Shown here in pieces: positions 35,209 through 46,960 of a stretch of 64,000 bases of DNA. The DNA lies in contig CM049318.1 of the NCBI GenBank assembly GCA_026874595.1, forward strand, positions 56,653,750-56,717,749, in the 5' to 3' direction. Below the pieces are notes generated by a model that had not been told where the DNA came from, made no database searches, and saw only the letters and a program-made list of their open reading frames with translations. This DNA comes from Sipunculus nudus. Lineage: Eukaryota; Annelida; Sipuncula; Golfingiida; Sipunculidae. Positions within the stretch are counted from its first letter, which is position 1. Each line of letters starts with the position of its first letter. A program made the translations under genes and the position numbers.

Positions 35209-35854
35209 GATTCCAGATTCCTAAGTGACGAAGTCTGAATAGTTAATTAGTTATTCACAGCCACAGGTCAAACAGGTCAACAGCTGTTTTGAGTGACAGG
35301 CTGGACAAGCCTTGCTCATCAGTTAGCTCGGTTTCCTTCTCTGCTTGTAGCAAGTTGGTTAAGGTTCGAGTTGGCAAAGCTGCAAAATCGTCCAACGTAA
35401 AATACGGCAAGTGTTTCAAAAATTATGTTGTCATATATAAATACACTAATTCAGTTGCATGTCAAGATACCCTATTGATTACAAAATCTTTGTTAATCGT
35501 TAAAATGTTGATTATTCGATATCGAGTTAAATCTCCTCGTCAAGGTCGATTTTAGCTATAAATGAGATTTAATGATCACCACTAAATTCGTTATAATTCT
35601 TTTCCAAGTATTTTGGAACCGAATGCAGCTGAGGAAAATGTGAAGAAAAGAGAATAAAATTGTTTGAAAAAGAAAACGAATCTTACAAAGATGTAGACTG
35701 TTATTAACTTTGCTAATTTATTTGAAATTAATTGACCAGTCGATATATATGTATATTTATTATTCGTGAAATTCGATCATGATATACGTATAAAAGACGG
35801 CATCATTTCTTGTTCTTTATTATGATTTGTGATAATTGACTTTAATATGATGCT
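35209..35854. other. SNF8 upstream region
   Basis: Presumed 5' UTR and promoter of SNF8 (minus strand). No convincing TATA box or other element could be assigned. The open frame near 35289 has no recognisable similarity. Confidence 0.4.
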
Positions 35855-36310
35855 TTAAAGGTACCCATTCACCTACCTGTTGAAAAGAATTAATGTGATT
35901 TCTGGCTTCCTTTGTGTAGATATTGATGATCTAAGTGTAATTTTGCTTATGAAAAGTTCTTTTAAGGCCTTCGTGAAGGAGGTATGAACTTGTTATCGAA
36001 AATGTGTTTATGAACACAGCAAGGTTGACAAACGCGAAAAACATGTAAACTAAGGTGGTAGGCTGCATATATGCGGAGGTAGAAAGGTCACTTATTGCAA
36101 AACGGCATTTGTAAAGCTCTGGCTTATCTGGTTGACCTGCTGCTAGATGCCCTTGTTGAATTTGTTTTATTTTGTTGGGCCCCGATATATCATAAACACG
36201 TTGATATAATCAAGACAAGCAACCTGTGTGCCGTGATATCCACGTTTTCTGGCTTATCTTTTAAAAGCTCCTAGGGTTTAAACGTCAGATAGGTGATTGG
36301 GTCCCTTTAA
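35855..36310 (-). mobile_element. TTAA-ended MITE, copy 3 (best preserved, inverted)
   Basis: 456 bp bounded by TTAAAGGTACCCATTCACCT and its imperfect inverse AGGTGATTGGGTCCCTTTAA (about 22 of 25 positions match), with TTAA at both ends. The interior is the reverse complement of the copies at 18375 and 27115. TTAA termini suggest piggyBac-type mobilisation; the superfamily is not proven. Confidence 0.78.
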
Positions 36311-36571
36311 GTAAATAGGAAAAAATATAAGCGGCATTTTAAGTTGAATGGACTATGGCTGGGCTGGTATATAGCATGTTGGTCTACCCCAAACCTTCAT
36401 ACAGGAAGTTCTTGAGGAAATATAAACACACAGTAAAGGAAATAAGAGAATTTAGTTAACACTCATGAATATGTTAATTTTCTCACATGTCCCATGTAGA
36501 CACATTTTGTATAATTATAATTATATAAACTGGTGAAGAAGAGTAAATGAAAATTGAAGAATTTTTTTATT

Positions 36572-36574
36572 TAA

Positions 36575-36639
<65 letters not shown>
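36572..36639. repeat. (TTA)n(TA)n microsatellite
   Basis: Trinucleotide TTA repeat running into a TA repeat. Open frames across it are Ile/Tyr repeats only. Confidence 0.97.
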
Positions 36640-36640
<1 letters not shown>

Positions 36641-38839
36641 GAATAAAAAAAAAAACACGGCTAAAAAAAGGCACAAGCTTTCCATGTATAACAGAAAGTA
36701 CTCTCGTTTCATGTGCCAAATTTACTAGTTGCTCGTTATTCTAAAACAGTTCCCTTGCGATTTTCTTTGGTCAACATGTTTATCGCCACTTCTAATTAAT
36801 AGTATTATATAAATATTAGTACTGTCGCAAGCCATATCATTTTCAATCTATTAATTCAGAATTTGATTAACGGCATGCATGTAAAATCCGTAAACATGTA
36901 CATATCAGATAAATTTTGTATGAAAGTTACCCAGTAAACAACATAAAAGTTGTGTTAAATCACTTATTTCTCATGTGGTCCTCAAAGCTGGCAAAAGGAT
37001 TGATGTTGTTGGCAATATAAAACTTTGTCTAATGCAGAGAATTATGAATATCGATCATCGGCGCTGATCAATATTTTAATTTCAACTTTAGTGAAATTTA
37101 TACATTTGTCATTTTCAAACTGTTTATAAAAGAACAGTTTCGATAGTGTTTTATGAGACCTGATTTATAAGTTACTCGTCAAGAGTACACGCCAAGATGC
37201 ACCTCGGCTTAGTTTACTTAGCGATTACTTAGGGTTTTATTTATAAGAACTTCGTCAATGCGGACAAATTACAGTATATGAGAACGTATTTATAAATGAG
37301 AACTATGTTTCTGTGCCATTGATCGAGTTTGCTACACCGGCCGAATTTGCCGTTTCCCATTTCGAGCCAAACCGACCGGTTCACTTCAAAATACAGGCTA
37401 AAATTAAGGTGGGCTTTATTTCCAACCCCCCCCCCCCCCCCGTCCACACACACACAAACTCGGGGCATTGATAATAACTTAAGGGAGCATTCTGAGCATC
37501 TGTTGACAAAATGCTCCTCTATGTCATCGTAGAGGCATTAAAGACACACAATCATACATTTTACAAGTATAATTAGATTTTTTTTCTATTTTTTTTTAAA
37601 ATTTGTATATTGAAATGTATATCGAATTTAAAATTATTAAAAGTATATTTCCAAAGAATCAAAATTGGCCAGGGTGACTTATGACAGTTTAAATTCATTT
37701 ATGTGAACAAATTTGAAAAGACAAAAAGTGTATATAAAATTTCTTCAGATTAATCGTTAACTAATTTGTTCAACCGTGAATCTAAACTAATTATATGTTA
37801 AACACGTAAACGAGCTTAAATTAGTAAATTAACGGTCGGTATAACACTTGTTAATGGCCAGGTCCTTACGAACAAATGGTTGGTACCTAATCCACATGTC
37901 TGCTGTTCCATATGCTTATTATAGTTATAATGCTGTCACTTCTTTGCCCGGCATACTGAGCACTTTTAATTCATGTTCCAACTGGACTTGGTCAATAAAC
38001 TGCTGAGAACTATGGAGAAAGAAAAGACTTGGTTTTCCACATGCAAGGCTTAATTAATTATTTTTATTACAAGGTCTGCAGGTATTTTTGTCATCTTGAA
38101 ACCTTATCCACAGCCTCTTCATTATTATGTTTTTTCTACAATTTCTTCCATTCATCCATTGTTCTTTTAACTATGTACATGTATTTTTTTAAACTATTTC
38201 TTCACTGCCCAGCAGTCCGTACCATGAAACACTAAACTATATTAATTAAATGTAATATGATTAAACACGCCAATTAGACAGAATTAGTTACTTGTCCCTT
38301 AAGGTGCAAAGAATGTTTAAGGAATGGCAATGTATGTGAGCAAAGTTGCCTCCTTCTTTCCAACAGAGAATACAGTATGATTGGACAGGCTCTGATGCCA
38401 GCCTGCTTCTGGTCCAGTAAACTAGTGATTAAGTGAAATGTATTGGCAACGTCACAGAACTCATGTTGATTTAGGGCTGTCATGAGGTTGTGCATGCAGA
38501 CAACAACCAAAGAGTGGTCAACTGAGTAAGATTTTTTTAGCGGCCAGACTGTTGTTATAACGCTGTATTAAGCCCTTAAGGCATGACTATATAGGCTTTA
38601 TTTAACTTAATTGTTGGCTGTCGAAATTAGGAGTAAAAAAATATATATATTAATGGCAGGGCCACTTGGCTGTGAGGTTGTGGGTCAACGAGAAGTGTCT
38701 GCAGTTGGTGAGCCCCATTGAATATTGACTATGTAGTAGTCTGTTCCATAAATGAGAACCACGATAATAAGTTTCTCAAATATTCTATCCAGTTCCAGTT
38801 CTACTAGCTCCTGGTGCATACAATGTATACATTATAGTA
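36640..38839. other. Intergenic DNA, nothing recognised
   Basis: AT-rich. A C-run (about 37427-37441) is followed by a short CA repeat. No coding family was recognised in any frame. Confidence 0.5.
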
Positions 38840-39766
38840 TCCGCTAAAACATAGTTTTGCGGATACTATGTTTTTGACCGGGTCCCGCCGCCACCGCATT
38901 CGTTTCCGGAGAACCCCTCTGGGACTCTTGGACCTATGAGAACAGACAGGAGGCACCACCTATCTACCGTTTCATAGTATAAATTAATGCTTTTACCTCA
39001 GGAGTCTTTGCCGTATTGGCCTGAAATTGTACATGTTCACAGACCTTGGACACCGCCATCTCATATTTAAAGCTGGTTGCTCCATCTGTGATCATTTTTG
39101 TGGCGTCCTTCCTTATGTTAACTTGAGGTGAAAATTGCTCATAATACAGAAGTAGTTCAATGTTTTGGTCTAAAATTTTGCATGTACATCCATCTTTGAG
39201 AGTTTTCTGGTATACCAGACAGGTGGCGCCATCAACCTTGCCGTATTCATAGAATAAGTAATGCCCTTTTCTCAGGAGTGATTTGCCGTATTGGCCTGAA
39301 TTTGGCATGTTGATAGATCTTTGATAGCTCCATCTCATACTCAATGCTGGTGGCACCATCTCTGTTTTTTCATGCCGTCCATCCGTCTGTTTCTTTTGGG
39401 CAAACATTTTTATATCTAGGGAGTGGATGGATGTATTAGCCTGAAATTTTGGCATGTTAATCCGTCTTGAATAGCTTTGTTGTAGACCAGAAAGGTAGCG
39501 CCACCTGCTGTTCTGTTTTTTATAGAATACATTGATGCACTGTTTCTCAGTAATGAATTGGTGTCTCGGCCTGAAATCTTGCATGGTGTTTTCATTTAAG
39601 ATCTGTTTTTTTTGGTGAAATTGCACATATATGAGGAGTTAAACTGGCATCAATGATGCCACAAATTTGGAATCACGTCATGTCAGGAACATTCCTTGCC
39701 TTACTTTACCTATGCCTCTGTGATATGGCGGATACAAGTAGTCGTTGTCGACTACCCGTGTTCTAG
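38840..39766 (+). mobile_element. Helitron/Helentron-like non-autonomous element (copy 2)
   Basis: It starts TCCGCT after a host A and ends TTCTAG before a host T, with the same ends as 2476-3902. The 5' end sits in a hairpin (ATAGTATCCGC and GCGGATACTAT around a short loop). The 3' end has GGCGGATAC, a hairpin built on AGTAGT/ACTACC and the terminal CTAG. The shared 5' block is TTTTTGACCGGGT then GCATTCGTTTC and GGAGAAC. The interior has about four units with AGGTGGCGCCATC-type motifs and GTATTGGCCTGAAAT phrases. The 220-codon minus-strand open frame inside is a by-product of the repeats. Confidence 0.72.
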
Positions 39767-40216
39767 TTTTACATGAACTTGAAGTAGCCATTAGACTCCG
39801 GTCAAATGATTTATGGCGTCATTACTCGTTAGGGAATTATTATATCTGCTGGATAAAGTATTAATCACACAATGTAATGTTAAGCCCGTATTAATGAGGT
39901 TTTGTTGTTCAAAAGTTTGAAGGCATCTGTGTTTGAGAGGAAAGGAGAGAGTAAACAATTTTTCTGAATTCCTTGAGCGTTGGCTTCCTTGAACCAAGAA
40001 CAACACTCACGACACTCTTGGTACGGAAAGTATAATTAGTATGATAATTATAACTAATATGATTAACTTTATTCGAACAATCTTCAAAAATAATCCAGAG
40101 TAATCGTTGAGGATCAAGGGGGCCTTATCCACATTGTGAGCTTGCATAAACTTATATAAGATCTTTGTTTTGGACTGGATTAGCCGCTGCGTCATATACT
40201 GTCACCTTCATGCAAC

Positions 40217-40295
40217 ATGAAATCCATGAAATCTAGTTTTTGGATCCTGTATTGTGTTCTGGGTGTTATAGGCAAGGCTGTTTTCATGTTTGGAG
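40217..40295 (+). CDS. Lectin-like receptor exon 1 (signal peptide)
   Basis: 79 nt: MKSMKSSFWILYCVLGVIG then KAVFMFG. Basic start, hydrophobic core and a GTCAGT donor in phase 1. A second in-frame Met is four codons in. Confidence 0.7.
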
Positions 40296-43200
40296 GTCAG
40301 TAATTCAGTTGTCTTGATAAAATGTCATTTCACACAGACGCCGACACACAGAAGCATTATCGAACGCATAAAATAAGATTGCAGAAATATAAAGAGACAC
40401 CCGAAAAGCACATGTGGCTAACCCTAGAGACAGAGACTGGAAAAGACTTCTGAAGTGTTTCTCCATATAAAAATAGAGCAGCAATTTCCAAGTGATAATA
40501 AAGTACTCGAGTCCGGATGGGGAATCGGGTCCGAACTCGGGTCCATTTGTTCAGGGTCACGACTCGTGATAACCAAGTCCGTCAAAGATCTTAAAAAGTC
40601 CTCACAAAAGGTCTTTAACTTTAAGATTCGAAAACTATATACCATGAACATATTATAACATGAAAATTTACATTTTTATCTCAGAATACTATCTTGTTTT
40701 ATATTTAAGATATGTATAAAAGACCAGTGACTCAATTTATACGATGTACATTTTTGGTCGGTATCCGCAGTTATTATCATTAACATTTACAGGGAATGGA
40801 ACCCAGGCTTACACGGAGAAAGGGTGTGCCAACAACAGCATGCATCTTCCCATGATATATGATCAGTCTGATCGTACAGAATGGCTCCATATTTTGCGAA
40901 TGTATAAAATCCAAGAAATTTGGGTTACTATTGGATATCAAGGAAATCAGGATGGGAAATCCGGCAACTTGTCAACGAATCTGCAAGGTAATGAATCCAT
41001 ATAAGTTCAGGACTTTGGATCATGCATGATGCTCAAGAATTGTGCATGTTTATAGATACGACAAGATGTTTAGGCAGATATTTGTAAGCTGCACCTAGTT
41101 ATTATCTTGTGAGCTCAAAGAGTGATTTGTTTGACCGTACATTTACCTAGATGTCTGCAATCGCCCCTCCCCGACCTTCCAACCCCTCTCCCAAATAACC
41201 CCCAGGTGAGCAGTAACAGTGATATCTCGGACTTGGTAAGCAGCTTGAAAGTTAGAGTAAATCGAAAACGAATATCAGAAGCAAATCACTTACCTTTGAT
41301 TTTATTCTTTTATCAAAGACCAGTTTTAGAAAAGAATTAGTGGGGTATTGCAAACAGGAACAGATCCAAGCCATAATTGATATCGGTTATGAAATGCAAG
41401 GCCTTGGAAATAAGGTTGAGGACACATATAAATAGCATGTACAAATCTGTTACCGAGACCAATATTGTGACCAAAGGTCAGTTTTGGAAAATCAACCATA
41501 TCAGTAAAAAATGGTTGACGATGATTAAGCACCCAATTGGACCTAATTAAGATTATCCACACACACAAAATTTGATTTGTATTTCAATATTAATATATAA
41601 ATAAATATCAACTCATATATCACCTGCGAGGTTGAAAGGCTGTATACAATACTTGTTGGGTTATTTCATTGTAATTAATCCAAAAGATGATAATACATGT
41701 AAATGTATGTGAAATCGGACATTTCGGAGTTAATAATATGTGAATCAAAGGAAAGGTAGTCTATTATTGTCTCACACAGTTAGAGACCTGACCACCCTGG
41801 GTTCATATGGTGCTCGTCAATGTTTTGTTCTGGATATCAACAGCCAGGGAATTTCCAAGGTCAGCTGCGATGAGTCTCACATGTAATTCTGTGCCCAAGT
41901 TAAGTGCAATCATGTTTCTCTTCTCTTAATGTTTCTATTCCTTTTCTACACTCAGGGACAACCTCTTTCCCTGCAGTCTTGCAGTTGTTCCTGCGATCTT
42001 GTTCTTGCTTTCTGTAACCTTATCTACTTGCTTTCTGCTGGATACCAGTTGTCCAGTTTCAAATCTTATACCGTTATATACGCGTTTCACCAGCAATAAG
42101 GTTTACGCGTTTTCCCGAATATGCTATCGTTAATTTTTTCAGTAATCAGTATATGATTTTATATAATATATTTTTTCCACAACATTACAGACAAAACATC
42201 AACATCATATGGACAGTCATATGTTACAACTGCTTCAGTGGTGTTTAACAAAACAACTAATGAAATACACGCAGGAGACATTAATCTGGGTAATTATTCA
42301 GGATAGCTCGGAATAGTCCTTGAAACAAACCGTTCTTTTGATGATTTAATTATACATACAATATATACAAATTATCGTGAGTTCCGTCGCTTCAGATGGA
42401 ATGATAAAGTTTTTAGCGGTTTGCCAATACATGTATTTACTTGAAGACACTTGATTTCAGACAGGCCGTCGTCTTTCGGGCTGTTAATTGCTCTTTCACT
42501 AGGTGCATTCACATGTCTGGTGATTCCAGTGGTCGTGTACACGAGTCTTAGAAGCAAAGGCTGCATAAAATCTAGGCAAGTGTCAAAATCATGAAATCAC
42601 ATCACTGAGTTGTTGAAACATGCATCGTTATTTTACATCCGGCCTCATAGACCTCAACACATTATACTGTAAAATCCAAACCCTTACGTCATTATCAATG
42701 TATAACTTCGAATCATAAAAGGCAAATTAATGTCGCTGCCATGTCCATTGGCCCTGGTCTGAAATATTCTATAACCAGACAATCACTACAGAGATCTCGT
42801 CCTTCGTTGTTAAAAATCAAATCGTCTCTGTGGAGCGCAACAAATGAATACCTGCCTGGGACATAGCAAGAACCTGTGCTAAAATATAATAGACTATTAG
42901 GGATATTTATGATGAAAAAATAATTGAAAATGCAGGTCTTTTTATAGATTAAATAAGTGTCAATCCACTGGTGAAAATTAACCTCTGTGCTTATAACTAC
43001 TGACTTGAGCGATTTACACCAACAGTATCCTACTCATCACCAAGAGCTCTGAGTGAAAACAGAAAAACGTGTTTGGACAATAAATCAATGTATTATCATA
43101 TGGGCACGTTGCCATTAGTCACATTCTATAATTTTATTTATGTATTTTGCATAAAAGTGTAGTTTGTGACGTTATAATGCTGAAATCTATAAAAAAGCGA

Positions 43201-44887
43201 AACATATAAAAAAAGATACATCAACTAAGACAGGGTTGTTTTCTCAAGTGCCGCGTAGGTCAATCTTAACCTCTGTATTGTATAATTCTATTTCGCTTTT
43301 CATTTTAAATTTACCGATTTGGAGCTCCAGCCGCTAGAAATTGTCTCTGAGAAAACTGACAAAAATCTGATGATATTTCATTTTGCCATATCCTTCCTCT
43401 TTTTTGTTCACGGGCCATGCAGGTATTGTGTGGGGCAAAGTCCGCCGCAGTGTCTCATCCGAATCCCACAGCTTCTCTTGGACCCCAAACGGACTGGGCA
43501 AACGGACTGGCTGGCGCCTCAGTGTTTCAAAGAATGAGCAGGATTGAAAGATATGAGTGATTGTTAATGGACAAAGAACACTTGGGTACTAATCTGTGTT
43601 GGAAAATTTGAGTCTGTGGGTTGAGATAAGAGCTGACAGTGTCCTTTTTTATCTAAAGATGATGACTTGTGCAGATGGTTGGTACTGTCCTCTGCTGTTC
43701 CCATATCCAGGCGTTTGCGTCATGCTGCCGTGAAACTATTTCCCAAGAAGGCCTTTGCTTCACGGTAGGACATGGGATGATCGGATTGGTCTTGATTGCT
43801 TCCTTAGATCTCGTTCGCGATTCCATCTTTGCCAGGGGAGTTCTTCTCTTTAAGCTGCCTGATAGCACTATTTAGCTCATAGATGGAGAAATCAGAAGTA
43901 ATGCTTCGAGGTGTTTGCTTTTCAGTTGCTCCTTTATTTTATTCCATATATCGGCTGTTTTCTCTTCTCTTGGAACATCAAGACGGCTATCTTCTTGAAA
44001 GTTTCTTGCGAGCTGGGAAGCTACCTTATTCCTTGTGTTAATCTTACTGCCACCCTTCAAAAGAACTACTCTTGGGGCATGCTGCTGATCATCATTGAGT
44101 GTTTTTGTCAGTTCCCAGAGCTTTTTGTCCATCTCCATGTTAAGTGATCCGTTTTTGTGCATGACTTCCGGATTTCCTTTGTCTTCTCTTCATTAAAGGC
44201 AGTTCTTGCCTTATTGTGATGGGTTGTGTTCTCCGTAGTGTTTCTCTTGCTGCTGTTAGCTGGTCGTTCAGTCTCTCCAGGTAGTTGCCCCAGTATGGCT
44301 TGTAATGTTTTCTTCGACGACCTGGCATGTTCTGTTTTTTCTGCGTGGAGAGCGAAGTCCCTCAGTTGTTTGACATTTTTATTGATGTTCTTTCTGCTGT
44401 TGGCGTTGCCTTCTCCATAGACTACATTGGTAAACTTCGACTAGTCTCATGATCATATGAAGTGTTTATCTAAAATGTATAATAAAAAGGTAAAAAATCG
44501 CTTTCCAATACCGATTTCTGTATACGTATTTTGTATACGGTATATGTATACCGATTCATATGTAACTTTACTTCGTTCAGGCAGAGAAGAACGTTGGGTA
44601 CAGCGAGTTCAGACACCGAGTTGGTATCTCTGGGCCCTTGCATGGCTGATGAAGTACACGAGGACCGCAACATCGAGTATTACGCCGTTGGTGATCTGCG
44701 CTGCCTGTACGAGAACACCGGGGCGATCGAGGGCGCTCAAGGGCCAAGTCCTTGTACAGACCACCACGACAATCATCAGAGGATGGTACAGGTCGACGGT
44801 CAAACGGATGGACAGCCTGCAGAAAACATCACCATTAACGACTTATATCACGTCTCATGCAATCTCCCCATTGACTATGGCATGTAA
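40217..44887 (+). CDS. Single-pass membrane protein with degenerate C-type-lectin-like domain and ITIM-like tail (308 aa as modelled)
   Basis: Exons are 40217-40295, 40793-40987, 41780-41882, 41985-42013 (tentative), 42191-42289, 42461-42575 and 44581-44887, totalling 927 nt. I do not recognise an orthologue. In order there is a hydrophobic signal peptide (1-26), then a C-type-lectin-like fold with CANNSMHLPMIYDQ, EWLHIL, IQEIWVTIGYQGNQ, ARQCFVLD and VSCDESH (about residues 39-127), lacking the usual Ca-binding residues. A Thr-rich stalk with an NKT site follows (137-168), then one TM helix without charged residues (174-195), Arg/Lys stop-transfer residues and a 100-residue cytoplasmic tail. 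The tail has IEYYAV (238-243, fits the ITIM consensus), YENT (250-253, YxN Grb2-type) and DLYHVS. The intron before the last exon is GC-AG, and only that donor keeps the frame. The layout suggests a cell-surface recognition receptor that signals through SH2 proteins; ligand unknown. Confidence 0.75.
40793..40987 (+). CDS. Lectin-like receptor exon 2
   Basis: 195 nt, acceptor TTTACAG, donor GTAATG, phase 1 to 1. It encodes GNGTQAYTEKGCANNS through SGNLSTNLQ, the first half of the lectin-like fold. Confidence 0.78.
41780..41882 (+). CDS. Lectin-like receptor exon 3
   Basis: 103 nt after CTCACACAG. It encodes RDLTTLGSYGARQCFVLDIN then SQGISKVSCDESH. The donor CACAT-GTAATT leaves phase 2. If unspliced, the frame ends at TAA (41884-41886), which would give a secreted form. 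Confidence 0.72.
41985..42013 (+). CDS. Lectin-like receptor candidate 29-nt micro-exon
   Basis: Deduced from phase: exons 3 and 5 cannot join directly in frame, and this 29-nt stretch (acceptor TGCAGTCTTGCAG, donor GTAACC) restores it. It supplies an ICSC sequence whose first Cys sits where the final Cys of a lectin-like fold is expected. It is an inference. Confidence 0.4.
42191..42289 (+). CDS. Lectin-like receptor exon 5 (stalk)
   Basis: 99 nt after AACATTACAG, donor GTAATT. It encodes KTSTSYGQSYVTTASVVFNK then TTNEIHAGDINL, Thr/Ser-rich with an N-glycosylation sequon. Confidence 0.68.
42461..42575 (+). CDS. Lectin-like receptor exon 6 (transmembrane)
   Basis: 115 nt after TTGATTTCAG. 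It encodes RPSSFGLLIALSLGAFTCLV through YTSLRSKGCIKS. The donor is AG-GCAAGT (GC-AG intron); the nearby GT donor would put the next exon out of frame. Confidence 0.78.
43620..44430 (-). mobile_element. Fragment of a non-LTR retrotransposon (ORF2 linker region)
   Basis: Minus-strand open stretches 44140-44328 (KPYWGNYLERLNDQLTAARE), 43872-44162 (MEMDKKLWELTKTLNDDQ, TRNKVASQLARNFQED) and 43653-43868 resemble, in order, the segment between endonuclease and reverse transcriptase of Jockey/RTE-like elements. They are frame-broken and lack catalytic motifs. It lies in the last intron of the lectin-like receptor gene, opposite strand. Confidence 0.6.
44581..44887 (+). CDS. Lectin-like receptor last exon (cytoplasmic tail)
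   Basis: 307 nt after CTTCGTTCAG. It encodes QRRTLGTASSDTELVS through NLPIDYGM and TAA (44885-44887). It contains IEYYAV, YENT and DLYHVS. Its G+C content is clearly above the flanking DNA, as expected for coding sequence. Confidence 0.78.
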
Positions 44888-46175
44888 AATAGGAAGCAGT
44901 AATTCAAGAAAGCTGAAGAGCTGAAATACTTCGTTTTAGAGCGCGACTGGGGCGTAGCCACCTCCAACCGATTTTGCATGCAAGTCAACACTGATGATTA
45001 ATTATTTTAATTCAAAACATATTGCTGGCCACAATTATAATTTAAATGCCACTTTGAAACACGAAAACGGGTCGTGTTTATGAAGTTTCATTATTTAATT
45101 TGCAACACGTAAGACATAGAAAGAGATCTCTCCCCGGGACATTAGTTTCGATTATTTCATGAGCCAAGAAACTGCAGTTCATGAATCATACATTCTTCAC
45201 AAGTGATTACAGGGAAATATTGTTCGCATTAATTTACAATTATTTTCAACCATGATCAATTCTCATTTATGCTGTAGAAACGGCTTCTTTTGTTTCCAAT
45301 GCTTAAAAATGTAAAGAATATAAGAGTTCTGGGCTATTTTTTTGCAGAATTAAAAAAAAAAACTTTACTTCAGTCTCGGCTCTCGCCCACACCCTGATAG
45401 GTTTGTACGCGCTACCCGAGGACAGGCAATATGATTGTTTTGGCATATAAATAAAAATTTTTAACAATCCTGCCAGGCATTTCGTCTATAAAAAGTAATT
45501 TGGTGATGTAAACTGGACTTTATGATGTATTGAATTGAAATGTTACTGCCTCGATCGTCAGTCTGAAGTGATACTTTTATATGCCATTTAAATATGACAG
45601 ATGTCTTGACTCCCAGGCCCAATAAGTTCAACAAAAATGGCCTGCGAGGCATGTTTTTAAAGCTAGGTTAAACCACACAGTAACCACGTCATGTTTTCAT
45701 GGCTTGGTTAAACCATATGTTATCCTATTAATGATTAGGGACTGTTGTGTTGCTTGCCTGCGACAGCAGCATTCTGCAAATAACACTATTCAAACACATT
45801 CAAAGCCCTTTTGTTCCCTGTTATCACACGACTTGTTGTTGTTTTTGAGCTCCAAACTAATAACCGGTATTCCCTGCTTAAACACGGTATTTTAGAGATC
45901 ATGGGTATTTGTGCTTCTGTTCTGGAAAATATATAAGGCAGGCTGAACGGAAGCTGAGAGAATTTGCTTAATAATCATCACGGTGTAATTTCTCGAGTAA
46001 TATATGTATATATGTATTTCTGTTTTTCAGTAAAAATGATGAAATGTTCTATACTGTGACATTTGACACAATAAACTCCTCTAGCTATTGACATGTTTTA
46101 CATTTGTAAACTTGCCATATCAAAGCTCCTGTGGATGCACTCGCTGAGTTCCATTTTTTTCTGCGGGGAGAAGTC
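44888..46175. other. 3' UTR of lectin-like receptor and intergenic DNA
   Basis: AATAAA at 45450-45455 and 46070-46075 are possible polyadenylation signals. No further coding is recognised. Confidence 0.4.
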
Positions 46176-46960
46176 TGCATGGGTTACCTAACTTACATTT
46201 ATTAAAAACGCCAGTTATACCAGCAAGTTTTCAATTAAATAAATGACTTTCAAGCATAAAAGAACAAACCGTTTTTTCATTGATAATTAAAAAAATATGT
46301 ACCGATGCAGAAAAACCACTATTTTTTTCTACAAATTATGCATCATCAACTGCGAATTCATAACCACAATCATACTAAATTAAGTATAGCACTAGCAAAT
46401 GACGGCTGAAACTTCCTATCAAGGAAACAAGTGTTGGCACACATGATTAAGATCAGGCATGGATATGTCAAATAGGAATGAGTAATAGCTAAAATAGTAA
46501 TCGCTGAGAGAGTAATAACTAAAATTGAGACAAACTCAGTATGAATGTAATAAAGCTCATAAAGGTTCTATATTATATTACTGAGTTGTTGGAGGTTGTG
46601 TCATGATCATGGTTTCATGATAAATGGTTGGTTGGCTAATTTCTCTTCCTGGTTTTCCTTTCTCTGGAAATCAACAGTAAATCATCATTAGCATCTCTTT
46701 ATCTTATGTATTAACAATGTCTGTGATAAACACGCGATCCCTGAAAGTAAAACAAGCTTATAATATAATAAAATATAAATAATATAACACAATATGTAAC
46801 ATATATAATTCATGCTGCAATTATGTGTTTTATAAAGCCTTATAAGACACAATACTGGGGTGGAAAACCCATTTACAAAACATCTATATAAGTAATGTTT
46901 CGTTTGCATTTGGTGGTTTAACCATCATCAAAACAGAAAATGTATTGAATGGTATGTAAT
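46176..46960 (+). repeat. Interspersed/segmental duplication, copy A
   Basis: It shares with 48620-49260 the string AACGCCAGTTATACCAG and the parallel blocks ATGATAAATG, TGGAAATCAA then ATCATTAGnAT, and a later ATCATCAAAACAGAAA-type block, in the same order. No coding is seen; the family is unidentified. Confidence 0.6.

Noticed and set aside
38964-39626. A 220-codon minus-strand open frame, among the longest in the window
   Set aside because: It lies wholly inside the Helitron-like element and runs through its internal tandem repeats; the translation repeats degenerate GATxLxY-type blocks with no domain. Treated as a repeat by-product.
44457-44924. A 155-codon open frame overlapping the lectin-like receptor tail exon in another frame
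   Set aside because: It begins in intron sequence and is out of phase with the TM exon; the 44581-44887 frame joins correctly through the GC-AG intron.
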